53,723 nucleotides of DNA from assembly GCA_003163855.1 (NCBI GenBank), contig PLRJ01000060.1, positions 79,498 to 133,220 on the forward strand. Reading direction: 5' to 3'. The position numbers and the translations under genes are program-made. This document shows positions 24,854 to 35,400 of the stretch, piece after piece. The notes beneath the pieces were generated by a model. It worked only from the letters and a program-made list of their open reading frames with translations, was not told the DNA's origin and searched no databases. The first letter of the stretch is position 1. Every line of letters starts with the position of its first letter. The stretch is from Bryobacterales bacterium (lineage in GTDB: Bacteria > Acidobacteriota > Terriglobia > Bryobacterales > Bryobacteraceae).

Positions 24854-25489
24854 TCAATCGCACAGCGCGGGTAGTTCCGGATTTGCTAAAAACATGAAAA
24901 ACATGTCGAGTTGCTCCTGGGTGACTCGGTCCACAGATAACTCCAGGCCGGAGATGGCATCCTGCGTGAACCAAGCTGCCCCGGCGGTCTCGGTTGTCTC
25001 CTGAGTGAGATCGCCTCCTATCACTTCGCACCGGATAAAGGCCTTATAGGCATACGCCGGCTCAGGAGGGTGAGCATGCTTGGCCTTATCCAAGAGTGCC
25101 AAAAGACGGCTAGGCTTTACCAGGAGTCCGGCTTCCTCATGCACTTCCTTTACCGCGACCTCGGTGGGTGAATAGCCGATATCAGCCCAGCCGCCGGGCA
25201 GCGTCCATCGGTTGTGATCCAGCTTTTCGCGCACCAGCAGGATTTCCTTGCCGTCTCGAAAAACAACGGCCCGAATGTCTATCTTCGGTGTTTGGTAGCC
25301 GGTTTCCTGTGTAAAGACTCGGAGGATTTTCTCGAACGGCTCGTCGGTGAGTTCCTGCAGAAGCTTTGCGCTGATCTCGCGAATTTCGAGGTAGCGCTCA
25401 AGGTCGTAAGGATTGACCGCATAAGTGATGCCGTTTTGCGCAAGGGCCTGCAGGCGCTGGGCATGGTGCAAAAGTTCGGGGGCTTTCAT
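24854..25489 (-). CDS. NUDIX hydrolase (ADP-ribose pyrophosphatase type)
   Basis: Protein of 211 residues. An N-terminal helical domain (about 1-62; LHHAQRLQALAQNGITYA) is typical of NUDIX proteins with an added N-domain. The NUDIX box starts GGWADIGYSPTEVAVKEVHEE and continues AGL (about 118-141). Such enzymes hydrolyse nucleoside diphosphates linked to another group, often ADP-ribose or sugar nucleotides. It is followed in the same direction by nothing, since the convergent GMC gene ends 6 bp away. It starts only 4 bp after the TonB-receptor stop, so it may be read through from that gene. Confidence 0.9.
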   Translation of the reverse strand: MKAPELLHHAQRLQALAQNGITYAVNPYDLERYLEIREISAKLLQELTDEPFEKILRVFTQETGYQTPKIDIRAVVFRDGKEILLVREKLDHNRWTLPGGWADIGYSPTEVAVKEVHEEAGLLVKPSRLLALLDKAKHAHPPEPAYAYKAFIRCEVIGGDLTQETTETAGAAWFTQDAISGLELSVDRVTQEQLDMFFMFLANPELPALCD

Positions 25490-25492
25490 CCA

Positions 25493-28348
25493 CTACCACT
25501 GCGCCCTGACTCCCAACTGGACAATCCTGCCTTCCAGCAATGTCGAAGTCGGCGCCAGCGTAGGCGACGCGGTGATTTGTCCAGCGGTATTGACTGTGGC
25601 CGTCGTGTTGATGCTGGTGATGTTGGGGTGGTTGAAGATATTGTTCGCCTCCAGGAAGAACTTTGGAGTAAAGCGGTCGAACAGTTTGAAGAACGAACGG
25701 CTGTAGCGTGCATCAACCTGATAAATATTGGGCGTACGAAGCGTGTTGCGGCCGACAAACAGCGGCCGCGTCACACCGGCGCCCGCCAGACTGTCACCAT
25801 TTAACACCCGGTTGGAAATCTCGTTCTGCTCGTCGCCGGAGGAAAGGTTTCCCAGCAGCGCGATTTGATTCCCATTCGCTATCGCCCGCAGGACGCGATT
25901 TTGAATGCCGGGGAACGACGGCTGCAAGACACTGCTTAGCGTGAAAGCATTGGGGCGATTGATAGCGGTGTTGCCGCGGTCCCGTTCGCGGTTGCTCGGA
26001 TCTTCGATGAAGTTAGAGCCCTGGTCATAGGCGTTGGCTTCCGGAGCGTCACTGATAGAGTGCGACCAGGTGTACGACGCATTGACGGTAACGCCGCGCT
26101 GCAGGCGACGCTGATAATTCACAATCAGCGCGTTGTAAGAACTGTTGGCGCCTGTGTCCTCCAGCGCGATGTTGTTGAACTGCGGATACAATCGCGTTGC
26201 CGCGCTCGCGGTGGTGGAATACACTGGCCGCCCGTCGGCAAGATAGCTGGTGGGATTAATCAGGTTTAGATTTCGCAGATACTCCAGATTGCGCGCGTTC
26301 ACATTGGCGTACCCCACCGTCAGTGAGTCATTCTGCGAAAGCTGCCGCGTTATCTGAAAGCTGCTGTTGATGGCGTAATCGTTCTTGAAGTTCGTCGTCA
26401 CCGTATAGATGGTCTGCGAGGAACGCGGCAACGTGCCGTTCACCACCACCGCGGGAAATGCCGGCGCACCGGCGGCGCTGGAAGCGATGGATGCAATGTA
26501 CGATGCCGATCCGCCATCGTTATAAATCGCGTTGTACCAGAGATTGGTGGGCGGCGCTTCGTAGAAGATGCCGGAACTGGCGCGTAGCACGGTCTTGGAG
26601 TCGATGGCCCATGCGATGCCTAGACGCGGCGCGAAATCCGCACCCGGTGTGCGGAAATTCTGCGACCACGGGAACAGCGCACTTTTATCGCCGCCGGGCG
26701 AATCGAAGCGGTCGTAGCGCACGCCATAAACCACTGTCAGGTTCGGTTTAATCTTCCAACTATCCTGCAGGAACCAATCCCAGAAGAACGAGTGATACCA
26801 CGCGCCCGGTTCTCCCACGCTGGCATTGAAGGTGCTGTATGAGTACGGATTGGTGCCCGCCAGCGCCGATTGGTAGGCCGCAATGGTGGGAAACACATAC
26901 TGCGTATAGATGTCGGCCGCCTGGGTGTCCAGATTCTGCTGGAAGCCGAAGCCCGCTTTGAATGTATGCGCGCCGCGGATCACTGTGAAGTTGTCATTCA
27001 GGTTGGGAATCTTTTCCTGAAAGCGATCGCCCACTGCGGTGCTGCCTCCGAAGTTGGCGATGCCGCTGATGGTGATCTCCGAACCGGTCCCCGTCAGTGG
27101 GTCCGCTATGTGTTGTTCGTTCCGATAGGGCCAGCCGAAGCGCAGCTCGTTCAACACAGTCGGAGAAAACGTTGATAGAAGTTGGGCGCCCGCCACATGC
27201 GCACGGTCGCGGAAATCAGAAGCTGCATTTAGCGCATACAGGCCGCCATCGTTGGTGTTGAACGGATAACGGTTGCGGAAGTAGTTATAGCGAATGAAGA
27301 ACTGATGCTTCTGGGTGATGCTCCAATCCAGGCGCGTGTCCACCCATTGCGCATGCTCGACGGCGGGCGGATTCGCAAGCAGCGAACTCGGCAGGCCCAA
27401 CGCCAGGGCGTTTGCCGTCGTAATGGTGGAAGGTGAGGGCACGCTGCGCTTCACGTGCTCATAAGAAGCAAAGAAGAAAAGCTTATCCTTAATGAGGCGG
27501 CCGCCGGCGTTGGCGGAAAAGTCGTTGGCGATCGGTTTCAGCGTGGCGGGCGTCGCAAGTATCGGGCGCGCCACTAAATCCAGCGGCCTTCCGATAAATT
27601 GCACCTCTCCATGAAACTGATTGCTGCCCGATTGCGTGATGACGTTGAAGATGTCACCCGCAGTGCGGCCGAATTCGGGCGAAAAACTGTTGGAGACAAC
27701 CTGAACCTCGCTCACATAGTTGTCAGCGATGGCATACAATCGCAGGCCCGTGCGATCGCTTTCCGTGTCGTTGCTGCCGTCTAACTGATAATTTACGTGG
27801 TCGGCCAGCCCATTGGTGTTCAGCAGGCGCGGGATGCCGAGCTCGGGGTTGGGATGCCCGCTCACGCCCGGTTGGAACAGGATGAAGTTGTATGGATTGC
27901 GCGACGTCAGCGGCAGATTGTCGGTCTCCTGGAAGCTAATGGTTCGGCCGGTGCTGACGCGATCCGGATCAACGATAGGTGCACCCCCTTCCACATCTAC
28001 CGATGTCGTCAACTGGCCCACCTTCAGGCTCGCGTCGATGGTGGCTGTGGTTCCAGCATCAAGCAGCACGCCGGGATGGCGTTCGCTGCTGAAACCGCTT
28101 TTCTGAATTAGCAGCGTATAGCTGCCTAGCGGCAGATTGGGTATCACGTAATAGCCGTCGTCGTTTGTCTCCTGCGACCGGGTAAAGCCAGTTGCGTCGT
28201 TCGTCGCATCCACTTTTGCGGCGGTAATGGGAGCACCCGCTGAATCCAGCACGCGCCCCCGCACTGAGCCATTGATAGCCTGAGCCTGGCCAAAGGAATT
28301 TGCTGCCAGTAGAAAGACCAGTACGGAAGGAACAAGCAAAGAGCGCAT
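25493..28348 (-). CDS. TonB-dependent receptor with N-terminal carboxypeptidase-regulatory-like domain
   Basis: Outer-membrane protein of 951 residues. Signal peptide about 1-20 (LVPSVLVFLLAANSFGQAQA), a CarboxypepD-reg domain about 24-105 (VRGRVLDSAGAPITAAKVDA, GSYTLLIQKSGFS), a plug region about 110-230 and a long beta-barrel ending in an aromatic residue (LGVRAQW). This Oar-like layout is strongly expanded in Acidobacteria. No TonB box is obvious after the regulatory domain. The barrel likely imports or binds a large substrate such as a glycan or peptide. Downstream on the same strand is the NUDIX gene. Upstream on the same strand is a GH29 fucosidase, 85 bp away, which suggests fucosylated glycans as a possible substrate (inference). 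Confidence 0.9.
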   Translation of the reverse strand: MRSLLVPSVLVFLLAANSFGQAQAINGSVRGRVLDSAGAPITAAKVDATNDATGFTRSQETNDDGYYVIPNLPLGSYTLLIQKSGFSSERHPGVLLDAGTTATIDASLKVGQLTTSVDVEGGAPIVDPDRVSTGRTISFQETDNLPLTSRNPYNFILFQPGVSGHPNPELGIPRLLNTNGLADHVNYQLDGSNDTESDRTGLRLYAIADNYVSEVQVVSNSFSPEFGRTAGDIFNVITQSGSNQFHGEVQFIGRPLDLVARPILATPATLKPIANDFSANAGGRLIKDKLFFFASYEHVKRSVPSPSTITTANALALGLPSSLLANPPAVEHAQWVDTRLDWSITQKHQFFIRYNYFRNRYPFNTNDGGLYALNAASDFRDRAHVAGAQLLSTFSPTVLNELRFGWPYRNEQHIADPLTGTGSEITISGIANFGGSTAVGDRFQEKIPNLNDNFTVIRGAHTFKAGFGFQQNLDTQAADIYTQYVFPTIAAYQSALAGTNPYSYSTFNASVGEPGAWYHSFFWDWFLQDSWKIKPNLTVVYGVRYDRFDSPGGDKSALFPWSQNFRTPGADFAPRLGIAWAIDSKTVLRASSGIFYEAPPTNLWYNAIYNDGGSASYIASIASSAAGAPAFPAVVVNGTLPRSSQTIYTVTTNFKNDYAINSSFQITRQLSQNDSLTVGYANVNARNLEYLRNLNLINPTSYLADGRPVYSTTASAATRLYPQFNNIALEDTGANSSYNALIVNYQRRLQRGVTVNASYTWSHSISDAPEANAYDQGSNFIEDPSNRERDRGNTAINRPNAFTLSSVLQPSFPGIQNRVLRAIANGNQIALLGNLSSGDEQNEISNRVLNGDSLAGAGVTRPLFVGRNTLRTPNIYQVDARYSRSFFKLFDRFTPKFFLEANNIFNHPNITSINTTATVNTAGQITASPTLAPTSTLLEGRIVQLGVRAQW

Positions 28349-28433
28349 AGTTGTATCAGCTTAGCGGATATACTCACGCAATATCAAATATGTCAATCGG
28401 GATTATTGACAACCTCGCGGAGGATGCGAGTAC

Positions 28434-29999
28434 TCAGGAGTAAATTACTTTGAAGACAATGGCGTGTTCGCTTGGGAAGGTGCGAGGCGAGGCAATGGTC
28501 AGTGCGCCAGCTGTAAACTTCCACTCAATGGGCTCTCCTGAGCCAAGCAGTTCGACTTTTTCAATCTTTTGCCAACCGCCCTCTCTTTGCTGGCTGAGAG
28601 ATGAGATTTGTATTTCACTCGCTGGATGTCCCATGACGAAGGCATACAAAATCCCGGGCTTCGCGGTGAAGCGGATGTCTTTGGCGCTTAGATCTTTTCG
28701 CTGATTTTCATTGAAATGTTCAGGCGTGCCGTTCATCCCTGCATTGCCAGTGACTTTCTGCATCGCCGGCCCTTCACCGAAAACTTTCCACGGTCGTGTG
28801 CCATAGATTGCTTCGGAGTTGACCGTCATCCAGGCTGTGATGTCACTAAGAATGTGCAGTTCCCGGTCATCCGGCATGCCGCTGGCCGGCAAAGGAATAT
28901 TCAGCAGCAGGTTGCCATTGCGGCTAACGATGTCCACCAGAAGATCGACGATAACTTTCGGCCGCTTGTAATCGATACCGCGCTTGTAGTGCCAGTCACC
29001 AAGGCATGTGTCGGTCTGGAAAGGCCGCGGTTCAATGTTGTCGCTGACTCCGCGCTCGATATCGAGAGTGCAGAGGCCCAGTTCACTTTCGCCCCTGCGT
29101 TTCGCGGTGTACACCACTTCCATCCCGCCGTTATGCCAGCGCAGACTTTGGTTGTAGTAATGCGCCGCTAGCGAACGTCCCCACCCGTCAAACGGTACCG
29201 GTCCATCTTCGTAATAGAGATCGGGCTGGTGCTGGTCGATAAGATCCTGAGCGCGCAGAAACCATTCTCGTTTCCAGTCTTCGCTTTCGTTCCCTTGCTC
29301 CGCCCAAGCCTCGCGCCCGGGTGGGTGCGGCGGAAAATACAGATCGAAATTTGCAGGATCGTTACCGTCATAACTCACCCCTGCGTAGGGACCCTGCTTA
29401 TCGGCCCCCTTGTTCGTCTGCCACCAGTTGTAGCTCGCCCAGACATGCTCGCTGACGCCAAAACGTAATCCCGCGTCCCGCGTCGCCTGACGCCATTCGC
29501 CTACGATGTCCCGCCTCGGTCCCATACGAACTGAGTTCCATCGATGATTGCGCGAATTCCATAGGTCAAAATTGTCGCAATGCACACCCATGCTGACGAA
29601 ATATTTGGCGCCAGCCCCGGCGTAGAGCCGCATCAGCGCCTTGGGGTCAAAGCGTTCCGCCTTCCACAACGGGAACGTGTCTTTGTAACCGAACTTAGAA
29701 GGGTGTCCGTAGGTCTTGTTGTGGTATTGGTTCTGTGGAGTTCCTTCGATGTACATGTTGCGCGCGTACCAGTCGCCCTGTTCGATGGCAGACGTAGGGC
29801 CCCAGTGCGCCCAAATTCCGAATTTGGCGTCTCGAAACCAGTTAGGACACGAGTAGGCCTGAAATGTTTGTTTGTCAGAGGAGAATGGTCCGTGTTGAAT
29901 AGCGGGGCGTGGCGTTGCAGTTTGGCCTGAAACGCGGCCAAGGCATGATGCCGCGCCAAGAGTGGTAGCTGTTCGCAGTATGTTCCTTCGTGTGCGCAT
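28434..29999 (-). CDS. Secreted alpha-L-fucosidase (GH29)
   Basis: Protein of 521 residues beginning MRTRRNILRTATTLGAASCL, a Tat-like or lipoprotein-like export signal (RRNILR, then an AASC lipobox). The GH29 fold is marked by WFRDAKFGIWAHWGP, ARNMYIEGTPQNQYH, YFVSMGVHCDNFDLWNS and PDLYYEDGPVPFDGWGR. The last holds the Asp expected as nucleophile. GNLLLNIPL and the C-terminal beta domain follow. It releases terminal alpha-L-fucose from glycans. It starts 23 bp after the end of the serine hydrolase gene on the same strand, so the two may be co-transcribed, and the TonB receptor follows. Confidence 0.9.
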   Translation of the reverse strand: MRTRRNILRTATTLGAASCLGRVSGQTATPRPAIQHGPFSSDKQTFQAYSCPNWFRDAKFGIWAHWGPTSAIEQGDWYARNMYIEGTPQNQYHNKTYGHPSKFGYKDTFPLWKAERFDPKALMRLYAGAGAKYFVSMGVHCDNFDLWNSRNHRWNSVRMGPRRDIVGEWRQATRDAGLRFGVSEHVWASYNWWQTNKGADKQGPYAGVSYDGNDPANFDLYFPPHPPGREAWAEQGNESEDWKREWFLRAQDLIDQHQPDLYYEDGPVPFDGWGRSLAAHYYNQSLRWHNGGMEVVYTAKRRGESELGLCTLDIERGVSDNIEPRPFQTDTCLGDWHYKRGIDYKRPKVIVDLLVDIVSRNGNLLLNIPLPASGMPDDRELHILSDITAWMTVNSEAIYGTRPWKVFGEGPAMQKVTGNAGMNGTPEHFNENQRKDLSAKDIRFTAKPGILYAFVMGHPASEIQISSLSQQREGGWQKIEKVELLGSGEPIEWKFTAGALTIASPRTFPSEHAIVFKVIYS

Positions 30000-30022
30000 A
30001 AATGTGTCCCTCTTCCGATCCG

Positions 30023-31303
30023 CTATTTTGACGGATCGGTAAGCGCACTATAGACGACCGCATGGCTTCTGTACTCCAGCGAATGATTGTCGGAGGAAGT
30101 CATTCTCTGGATCATTGCGACAAAGACAACATCGTTGGTAGGGTCAACCCAGAACCAGGTTCCCGCGGCGCCGTCCCAGAAAAAGGTGCCTTTACCGTCG
30201 GACATGCCTGCCTCCGGCGGATCGAACACTACGGCTACATTGAAACCATAGCCAAAGCCAGGCCGCATCACCGACTGACCGATGCCGAATTGGCCTGTGA
30301 GCAGCGAAGGCGGGAGGTGATTGGACGACATGAGCTTGACCGTCTCGGGCGATAGAATCCGCTTGCCCGCTAATTCACCGCCGTTAACGAGCATTTGTGC
30401 GAAGTGGTAATAGTCTTCGGCGGTCGTCACCGATCCGCCTCCGCCTGAAGCCATAGTAGGCTGCTGGCTGTAATCGGTGGGCGTGCTTTTGCCCGGATTG
30501 AAGGGTTCCAGATGGCCGTCGGGCTGCGCCGCGTAGTTGACGGCGAAACGGGAACGTTTCTCCTCGGGCACAAAGAAGCCGGTGTCCTTCATGCCCAGTG
30601 GGTCAAAGATATGCTCGCGCATGAAGTCAGGCAGACTTTGGCCCGAGAGTTTTTCAACCAGGTAACCTTCAATATCCATGCCGACGCTATACTGCCAGCC
30701 TTTGCCGGGCTGGTAGTTAAGGGGAATGGTAGAGAGCTTTTCGATCATCTCCTGCAGGTTGGCCGATTGTAGAACCTTTTTCTCGTGATACATGGCATCC
30801 ACCGGCGATTGCGAGAAGCCATAAGAAAAGCCGGCCGAGTGAGACATGACTTCGCCAATGGTCGGCGTGTGTTCTGGATCCACCAGCATCATCTTGCCCG
30901 AGCCGTCGAAACCAGCAAAGACTTTCAGATGCTCGAATGCAGGGATGTACTTGGAGACCGGCTGCCAGGGCAGCCATTTACCTTGCTCGTAGAGAATCAT
31001 CATGGCCACCCCGGTGAGTGGTTTGGTCATGGAGTACGCGCGGAAGATAGCGTCCTTAGTCATAGGGATGCCCTTCTCCATGTCACGCTGGCCGTAAGTG
31101 CGGTACTCGATGATTTTGCCGTGCCGCGCGAGGATGGTGGCTGCTCCGGCGAGTTGTTTCTGGTCGATTTCGTTCTGGATGACGGCATGCAGGTTCTCCA
31201 GCCGCTCGCTTGAGAAGCCGACGGATTCAGGTTTGGCGGTTGGCAGATCGGCAGCGGCACACAGAGCGATGCTTTGGATGGCGAGGAGGAGGGCTCGTTT
31301 CAT
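30023..31303 (-). CDS. Serine hydrolase of the beta-lactamase class C/esterase family
   Basis: Protein of 426 residues from the ATG at 31303, which has AGGACG about 6 bp upstream; an ATG 7 codons earlier lacks one. Signal peptide MKRALLLAIQSIALCAA. Motifs of the beta-lactamase fold are SMTK (Ser-x-x-Lys, about 90), YSV (Tyr-x-Asn position, in WQYSVGMDIEGYLVEKL) and a late GAAGTWFWVDP segment in place of KTG. Members are esterases, D-aminopeptidases or penicillin-binding-like enzymes, rarely true beta-lactamases. Probably periplasmic. Confidence 0.9.
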   Translation of the reverse strand: MKRALLLAIQSIALCAAADLPTAKPESVGFSSERLENLHAVIQNEIDQKQLAGAATILARHGKIIEYRTYGQRDMEKGIPMTKDAIFRAYSMTKPLTGVAMMILYEQGKWLPWQPVSKYIPAFEHLKVFAGFDGSGKMMLVDPEHTPTIGEVMSHSAGFSYGFSQSPVDAMYHEKKVLQSANLQEMIEKLSTIPLNYQPGKGWQYSVGMDIEGYLVEKLSGQSLPDFMREHIFDPLGMKDTGFFVPEEKRSRFAVNYAAQPDGHLEPFNPGKSTPTDYSQQPTMASGGGGSVTTAEDYYHFAQMLVNGGELAGKRILSPETVKLMSSNHLPPSLLTGQFGIGQSVMRPGFGYGFNVAVVFDPPEAGMSDGKGTFFWDGAAGTWFWVDPTNDVVFVAMIQRMTSSDNHSLEYRSHAVVYSALTDPSK

Positions 31304-31432
31304 GTTGGGCGTCCTGTCGATCATGTCACAATGGCGGCTACGCTGCTGAGCTTGGATACTGTCTTTCAGTGTCCTGCCAACGATCCCGGCTCATTCAGAG
31401 ACTCAGCTGTGAATACGAACAATTCCCCCGTG

Positions 31433-31755
31433 CTACACCGCAAGGCCGCCAACGAGCGATGTATCCCGAAGAATGTGCAGCGTTTTCTCAATCTGCTCCC
31501 GAATTCCATCCTCTGTCGGCGGATCGATCTTCAAACGAAGCACGCCAGGTGTTGCCGCTGGGGGAAACCGGAGAACGTTCCCGAAATCGGCGTCCAGCGT
31601 GAGCGGGATTCTTCCACTCTCAATCGCAAACATCCTTACAATGCTGTCCGGTTGTCCCTACAAACCGACCTCAACCACGCAACTGCATCGTGACCTTTTT
31701 CTCTTAAGAGCGCAGCATGCCGGTGGGAGAGATTTTCATCCAGTAGAAGCTTCAC
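31433..31755 (-). pseudogene. Broken DUF5615 PIN-like toxin gene
   Basis: The GTG at 31755 overlaps the DUF433 stop (GTGA) and starts MKLLLDENLSHRHAALLREK, then GHDAVAW, an excellent DUF5615 N-terminus. The frame is then lost. The rest of the family (VVEVGL, a TAG stop, GQPDSIVRMFAIESGRIPLT, LDADFGNVLRFPP, PGVLRLKI) is found in another frame down to 31433. One frameshift near 31680 and one nonsense codon are therefore present. DUF5615 proteins are PIN-like nucleases thought to act as toxins with DUF433 antitoxins. The toxin here should be dead; the antitoxin frame is intact. Confidence 0.75.
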
Positions 31756-31985
31756 GAAGCAAGGACGATCTCATTACCCGCCAAACTGGCGGCATATTTC
31801 AGCGCCGCTCTAATATGGTCGCTCGTAAGTTGCGGGTAGGCACTAAGGATCTGTTCGGTGGTCTCGCCGGCCGCAAGCTTCTCCAGAACGAGGTAAACAG
31901 GAATTCTGGTCCCTTGCAGACACGGTTTCCCCGGCATTACATCGGCGCGGATCTCAATATCCTGGGGCAGTTCCATATTGTTCAA
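31752..31985 (-). CDS. DUF433 antitoxin-like protein
   Basis: Protein of 77 residues, the full DUF433 family length. Typical segments are VMPGKPCLQGTRIPVYLVLE, LAAGETTEQILSAYPQL and HIRAALKYAA. DUF433 has a winged-helix-like fold and is usually paired with a DUF5615 PIN-like protein, as antitoxin and regulator. Here the partner gene, overlapping by 4 bases, is broken. The antitoxin has outlived its toxin. Confidence 0.85.
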   Translation of the reverse strand: MNNMELPQDIEIRADVMPGKPCLQGTRIPVYLVLEKLAAGETTEQILSAYPQLTSDHIRAALKYAASLAGNEIVLAS

Positions 31986-32054
31986 CTTTACCAGCGAACC
32001 AATGGCAACAATGTTAAAAACGGCAGATCAGCGACACGATTCTCCCAAAACTAA

Positions 32055-32315
32055 TGGAAGGTGTTTCGACGCCGAGATCGTTCGGGATGGTGCTCTGTCG
32101 CGCACCCGAGGATGAGATTCTGGCGGATCGTGCGCGAAGCGAAGCCCTGACGTTACTTACGCCGGACTTAGATTTTGCAAAGATTCAGGATACCCGCGAG
32201 ACCGCCACGACGGCATCATCGTACTGCGTCTGAACAAGCAGGAAAAGGCGACTGTCGTGGCTTCGCTGGGCAGAATAATACCGGTGTTGCAGTGGTATCG
32301 ATGACAGGGCACAAC
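32055..32315 (+). pseudogene. Fragment of a second DUF5615/PIN-like toxin gene
   Basis: Short stretches in two frames match the C-terminal half of a PIN-like toxin. EDEILADRARSEALTLLTPD and LDFAKIQ (about 32110-32190) are followed in another frame by RDRHDGIIVLRLNKQEKATV and VASLGRIIPVLQW (about 32195-32303). There is no start and the N-terminus is missing or unrecognisable. It lies on the opposite strand from the DUF433 pair at 31433-31985, so it is an independent relic. The rest of 31986-32439 shows no gene. Confidence 0.55.
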
Positions 32316-32439
32316 TGAAACGCAATTCATTTCAGGAGGATTGTTGATTGTGTGCTGACCCGCGTTACCCCCCGGGTCACCCCTAAAACAAATATGATCA
32401 TGCAGTGCGATCCAACAACTCACCGGCAGGACTTCGTTC

Positions 32440-35400
32440 TTACTCAAGCTTACGGCCGGTGGGCCGCGCCACGGTGGTCGAAGGACTTTGCAGCTTTGTG
32501 CCGGGGTTCTGCGGAATAGTTTCGTATGCCTGCGCTGGGTTGAAGCTGCCGCGGCGGCGCGCAAGCGGCGATCGGCGCGCGCTATCTTTAGGCAAGTTTA
32601 CCGCTTGCGGTATTGCCCGCAGTGCCGGGGGCCTGCTTGGTGTGGCCGACGTCCGGCGACCGATAGCGCCGGAGCGATCGGAGGGTTCGGGCACCGCCGA
32701 TAAATCGACAAGGGCAATCCCATTGCCAGGCAGCAGAATGGCCGCGAGGATGTTGTCGGCGTTGTCGGAGACAAGCGCATCAAAGGCGTTCGCTGGGGTC
32801 GTGGGCAAGCCAATCTCTTGAATGGCCAAGGCACTCGCCGTATCGAAAACGGTCATGGCCTGCTCGTCAGGCTGAAACAGGAGTCTGCCGTCGGCGCTAA
32901 ACTTGGTTCCCTCGGCTGGGTTTATGTGCGCCAAACCATAGGAATACGATTCCTTCATGTAGGCGAGTGGATTGCCACTCCCATCTGTGAGCGATCCCCA
33001 TGCCTCCAAAGTTGTGCCATCCGGCGAGAGGGCCAAGCTAGTGCTGCCAATGACAACATCAGGAACGTAGCCGCCCTCATTGGTCGCGGTGTTTACCTTG
33101 TAGAGAGAGTAGGTATCGGCGGCGGCGAAGAAGACGGTAGCATTGTCCGGAGTGATCAGAACGTGTGAGTCGAACTGGTCAGTCTGGTTGAAAGCTGGGA
33201 TGGCGGAATAGGAGGTGACGATTCCAGTGCTCGTGTCTAATCGGTGGAACGTCGATGCACCGCCGGTAATAGTCTCGTAAGAGGCGAAGTAAACGATCCC
33301 GGAATCCGAGATGGCAATCCCGCAAGGATAGGAGTCGCCAGATGCGACGGAAAACGTCTTTAGCACCGACAGTGTGCTTGTATCCAGCACGTAGACTGAT
33401 GCAGTTCCGTCATCGGAAACCGCCATTTTGGTGCCGTCGGGAGAGAGCGCGATGCCGACCAGTTCCTGTGTTTCACTGCCGGGATTCGGCAGGGAGATGG
33501 GCGACTGCCAACTCATGGTGTGGCGCGAGAAAACCTGGATCTTGGTGAGGTCGGTGAAATAGTAGAGTTGGCGCTTGGCGTCATAAACGCCTTCGGCGAG
33601 ATTCGAACCCGGCAATGGAAAAGTTTGGATGGCCGGCAGATAGGTGATGGATGATGGCGCTGTGGTGGATCCGTACTGGTTGGAAATGGTAACCGGTACC
33701 GTTGCTCCGGCTTCGCCTGGCGGGATAGTGAACTGAACGTATTGATAGGGAATGCCAAATTCACCGTTCACGTTAGCGGTGTAGGAAGTGACCAAAGCGG
33801 CCTGCGTTCCCACCTGGACCTGCGGCGCGGTGTTAAGACTTTGCAGCGAGAAGCCGTAGCCGAAAACCGAAACCGTGCCTCCGCCTTCCGCGGTGGACAG
33901 GGAGCCGATGACTTGAGTCGCGGACGGCCCATAGCTAAAGGCATTAAATCCAACGAACACAGCGCCGTCAGACGTAGTAAGAGCCAAATCGACAGCGCCG
34001 TCCGCGTGAGGCGGCGAAACGGCGGTCGGTGAGCTATTACTTGCAACATTGAAATTAGGGGCGGCCTGGTAATCAAAATAGAGATTAGTGGCGATTTGGC
34101 CGTTCGCAACGCCAGCAAATTGCACGGACGTTCCACCGCGGGTGGGGCCAACATTCACGGCGGCGGTATAGGGGCCTCCCATCCAATCTTGAAGTTGAGT
34201 GATGGTTGCCGCTGTTTGAAGGTTCGAGACATCCGCGAATCCAAAGCCGCCATTTATTATGCTGCCGACGGTGCCTCCGATAAGGCCGGTATTGTCAATC
34301 ACCATCGGCACCAGCGCGCCGTCCAGATTTGCAACTGGTTCGCTGGCCCAGCCTGTCACGTTAAAGGTCCGCCAATTGTAGGCAACGACGACGCCGGCAT
34401 TGGACGGAGAGATATAAAGTGTGTTGCCGTCCGGACTGAGGACGCCCGTTTCTGCCGAATGATAGGTCGGAAAGGCGAATTGATTGGCAATAGTCATACT
34501 GGCGCTATTCCAGATATAAAGATTTCCATAGCCAAGAGTAAGGAAGTTCCCGTCAAGTGTGGGCAGCGCATGTGTGCTGCCGCCATCGTAAGGAGGGGCG
34601 GGTGCGTTGCCTGTTGCGGACTGGCCGGAAAGCGGGTCGAATTCACAAATGGTCGAGTCACCGAAATAGCCGCCGAGGAAAACCTTGGTTCGTGCGGCGT
34701 TGATAGCTATATTCCCAACACCTACTAGCGATCCACAGAAGCTTTGGCCAGTCAGTGAGTTTTGCACGCCGTCCGTGGTTATGTATTTCGTCAAAGTATT
34801 GCTGGTCTTGTTCCAAACGGCAATGGAGTTATAGGTGGTGGTCGCGCCAAGCGCCGACGGATCTCCCATCAACACAAAGTTGCCATCGGCTAGAGGAAAT
34901 ATTGCGAACGAAGGATAACCGGATGGGCCAATTTGCGAAGACTTGATCAACTCCGTAATGGCCAGCGTGCCGGGATTGAAAGTGTAGATGTCACCCACGT
35001 TGGTGGCAACGTAGACGACGCTGCCATCTGGCGCCTGATCCAAGGCCAAGGCGCCCGGAATATAAACAGAACTTAACTGTTTCTCCGTTTTGCCGTCAAA
35101 CGCGAATACCTGGTTTTGGCTTCCGTCGACGAAGAAGTAATGCCCGGATGGCGCGTTGTAAAGCGCCACTGGCGCTATGTATCCAGTATTGGAAATGCCC
35201 GTTTCCGTGTTGAAATAGCGGATGCGCGTTGTCAGGATTTGCGGCGCAGGTTGCAGGCTTAGAGCTATGGATGCGCTATGGCTGAGCGATCCCGAGGTTG
35301 CATTGAAAGTTACGGTAGCGGTTGTGGCTGTGGCAATGGAGGCGGCTGTGAGGGTGACGGTTTGCGGAGTGCCTGGTGTGACAGACAGGGACCCCGGCGC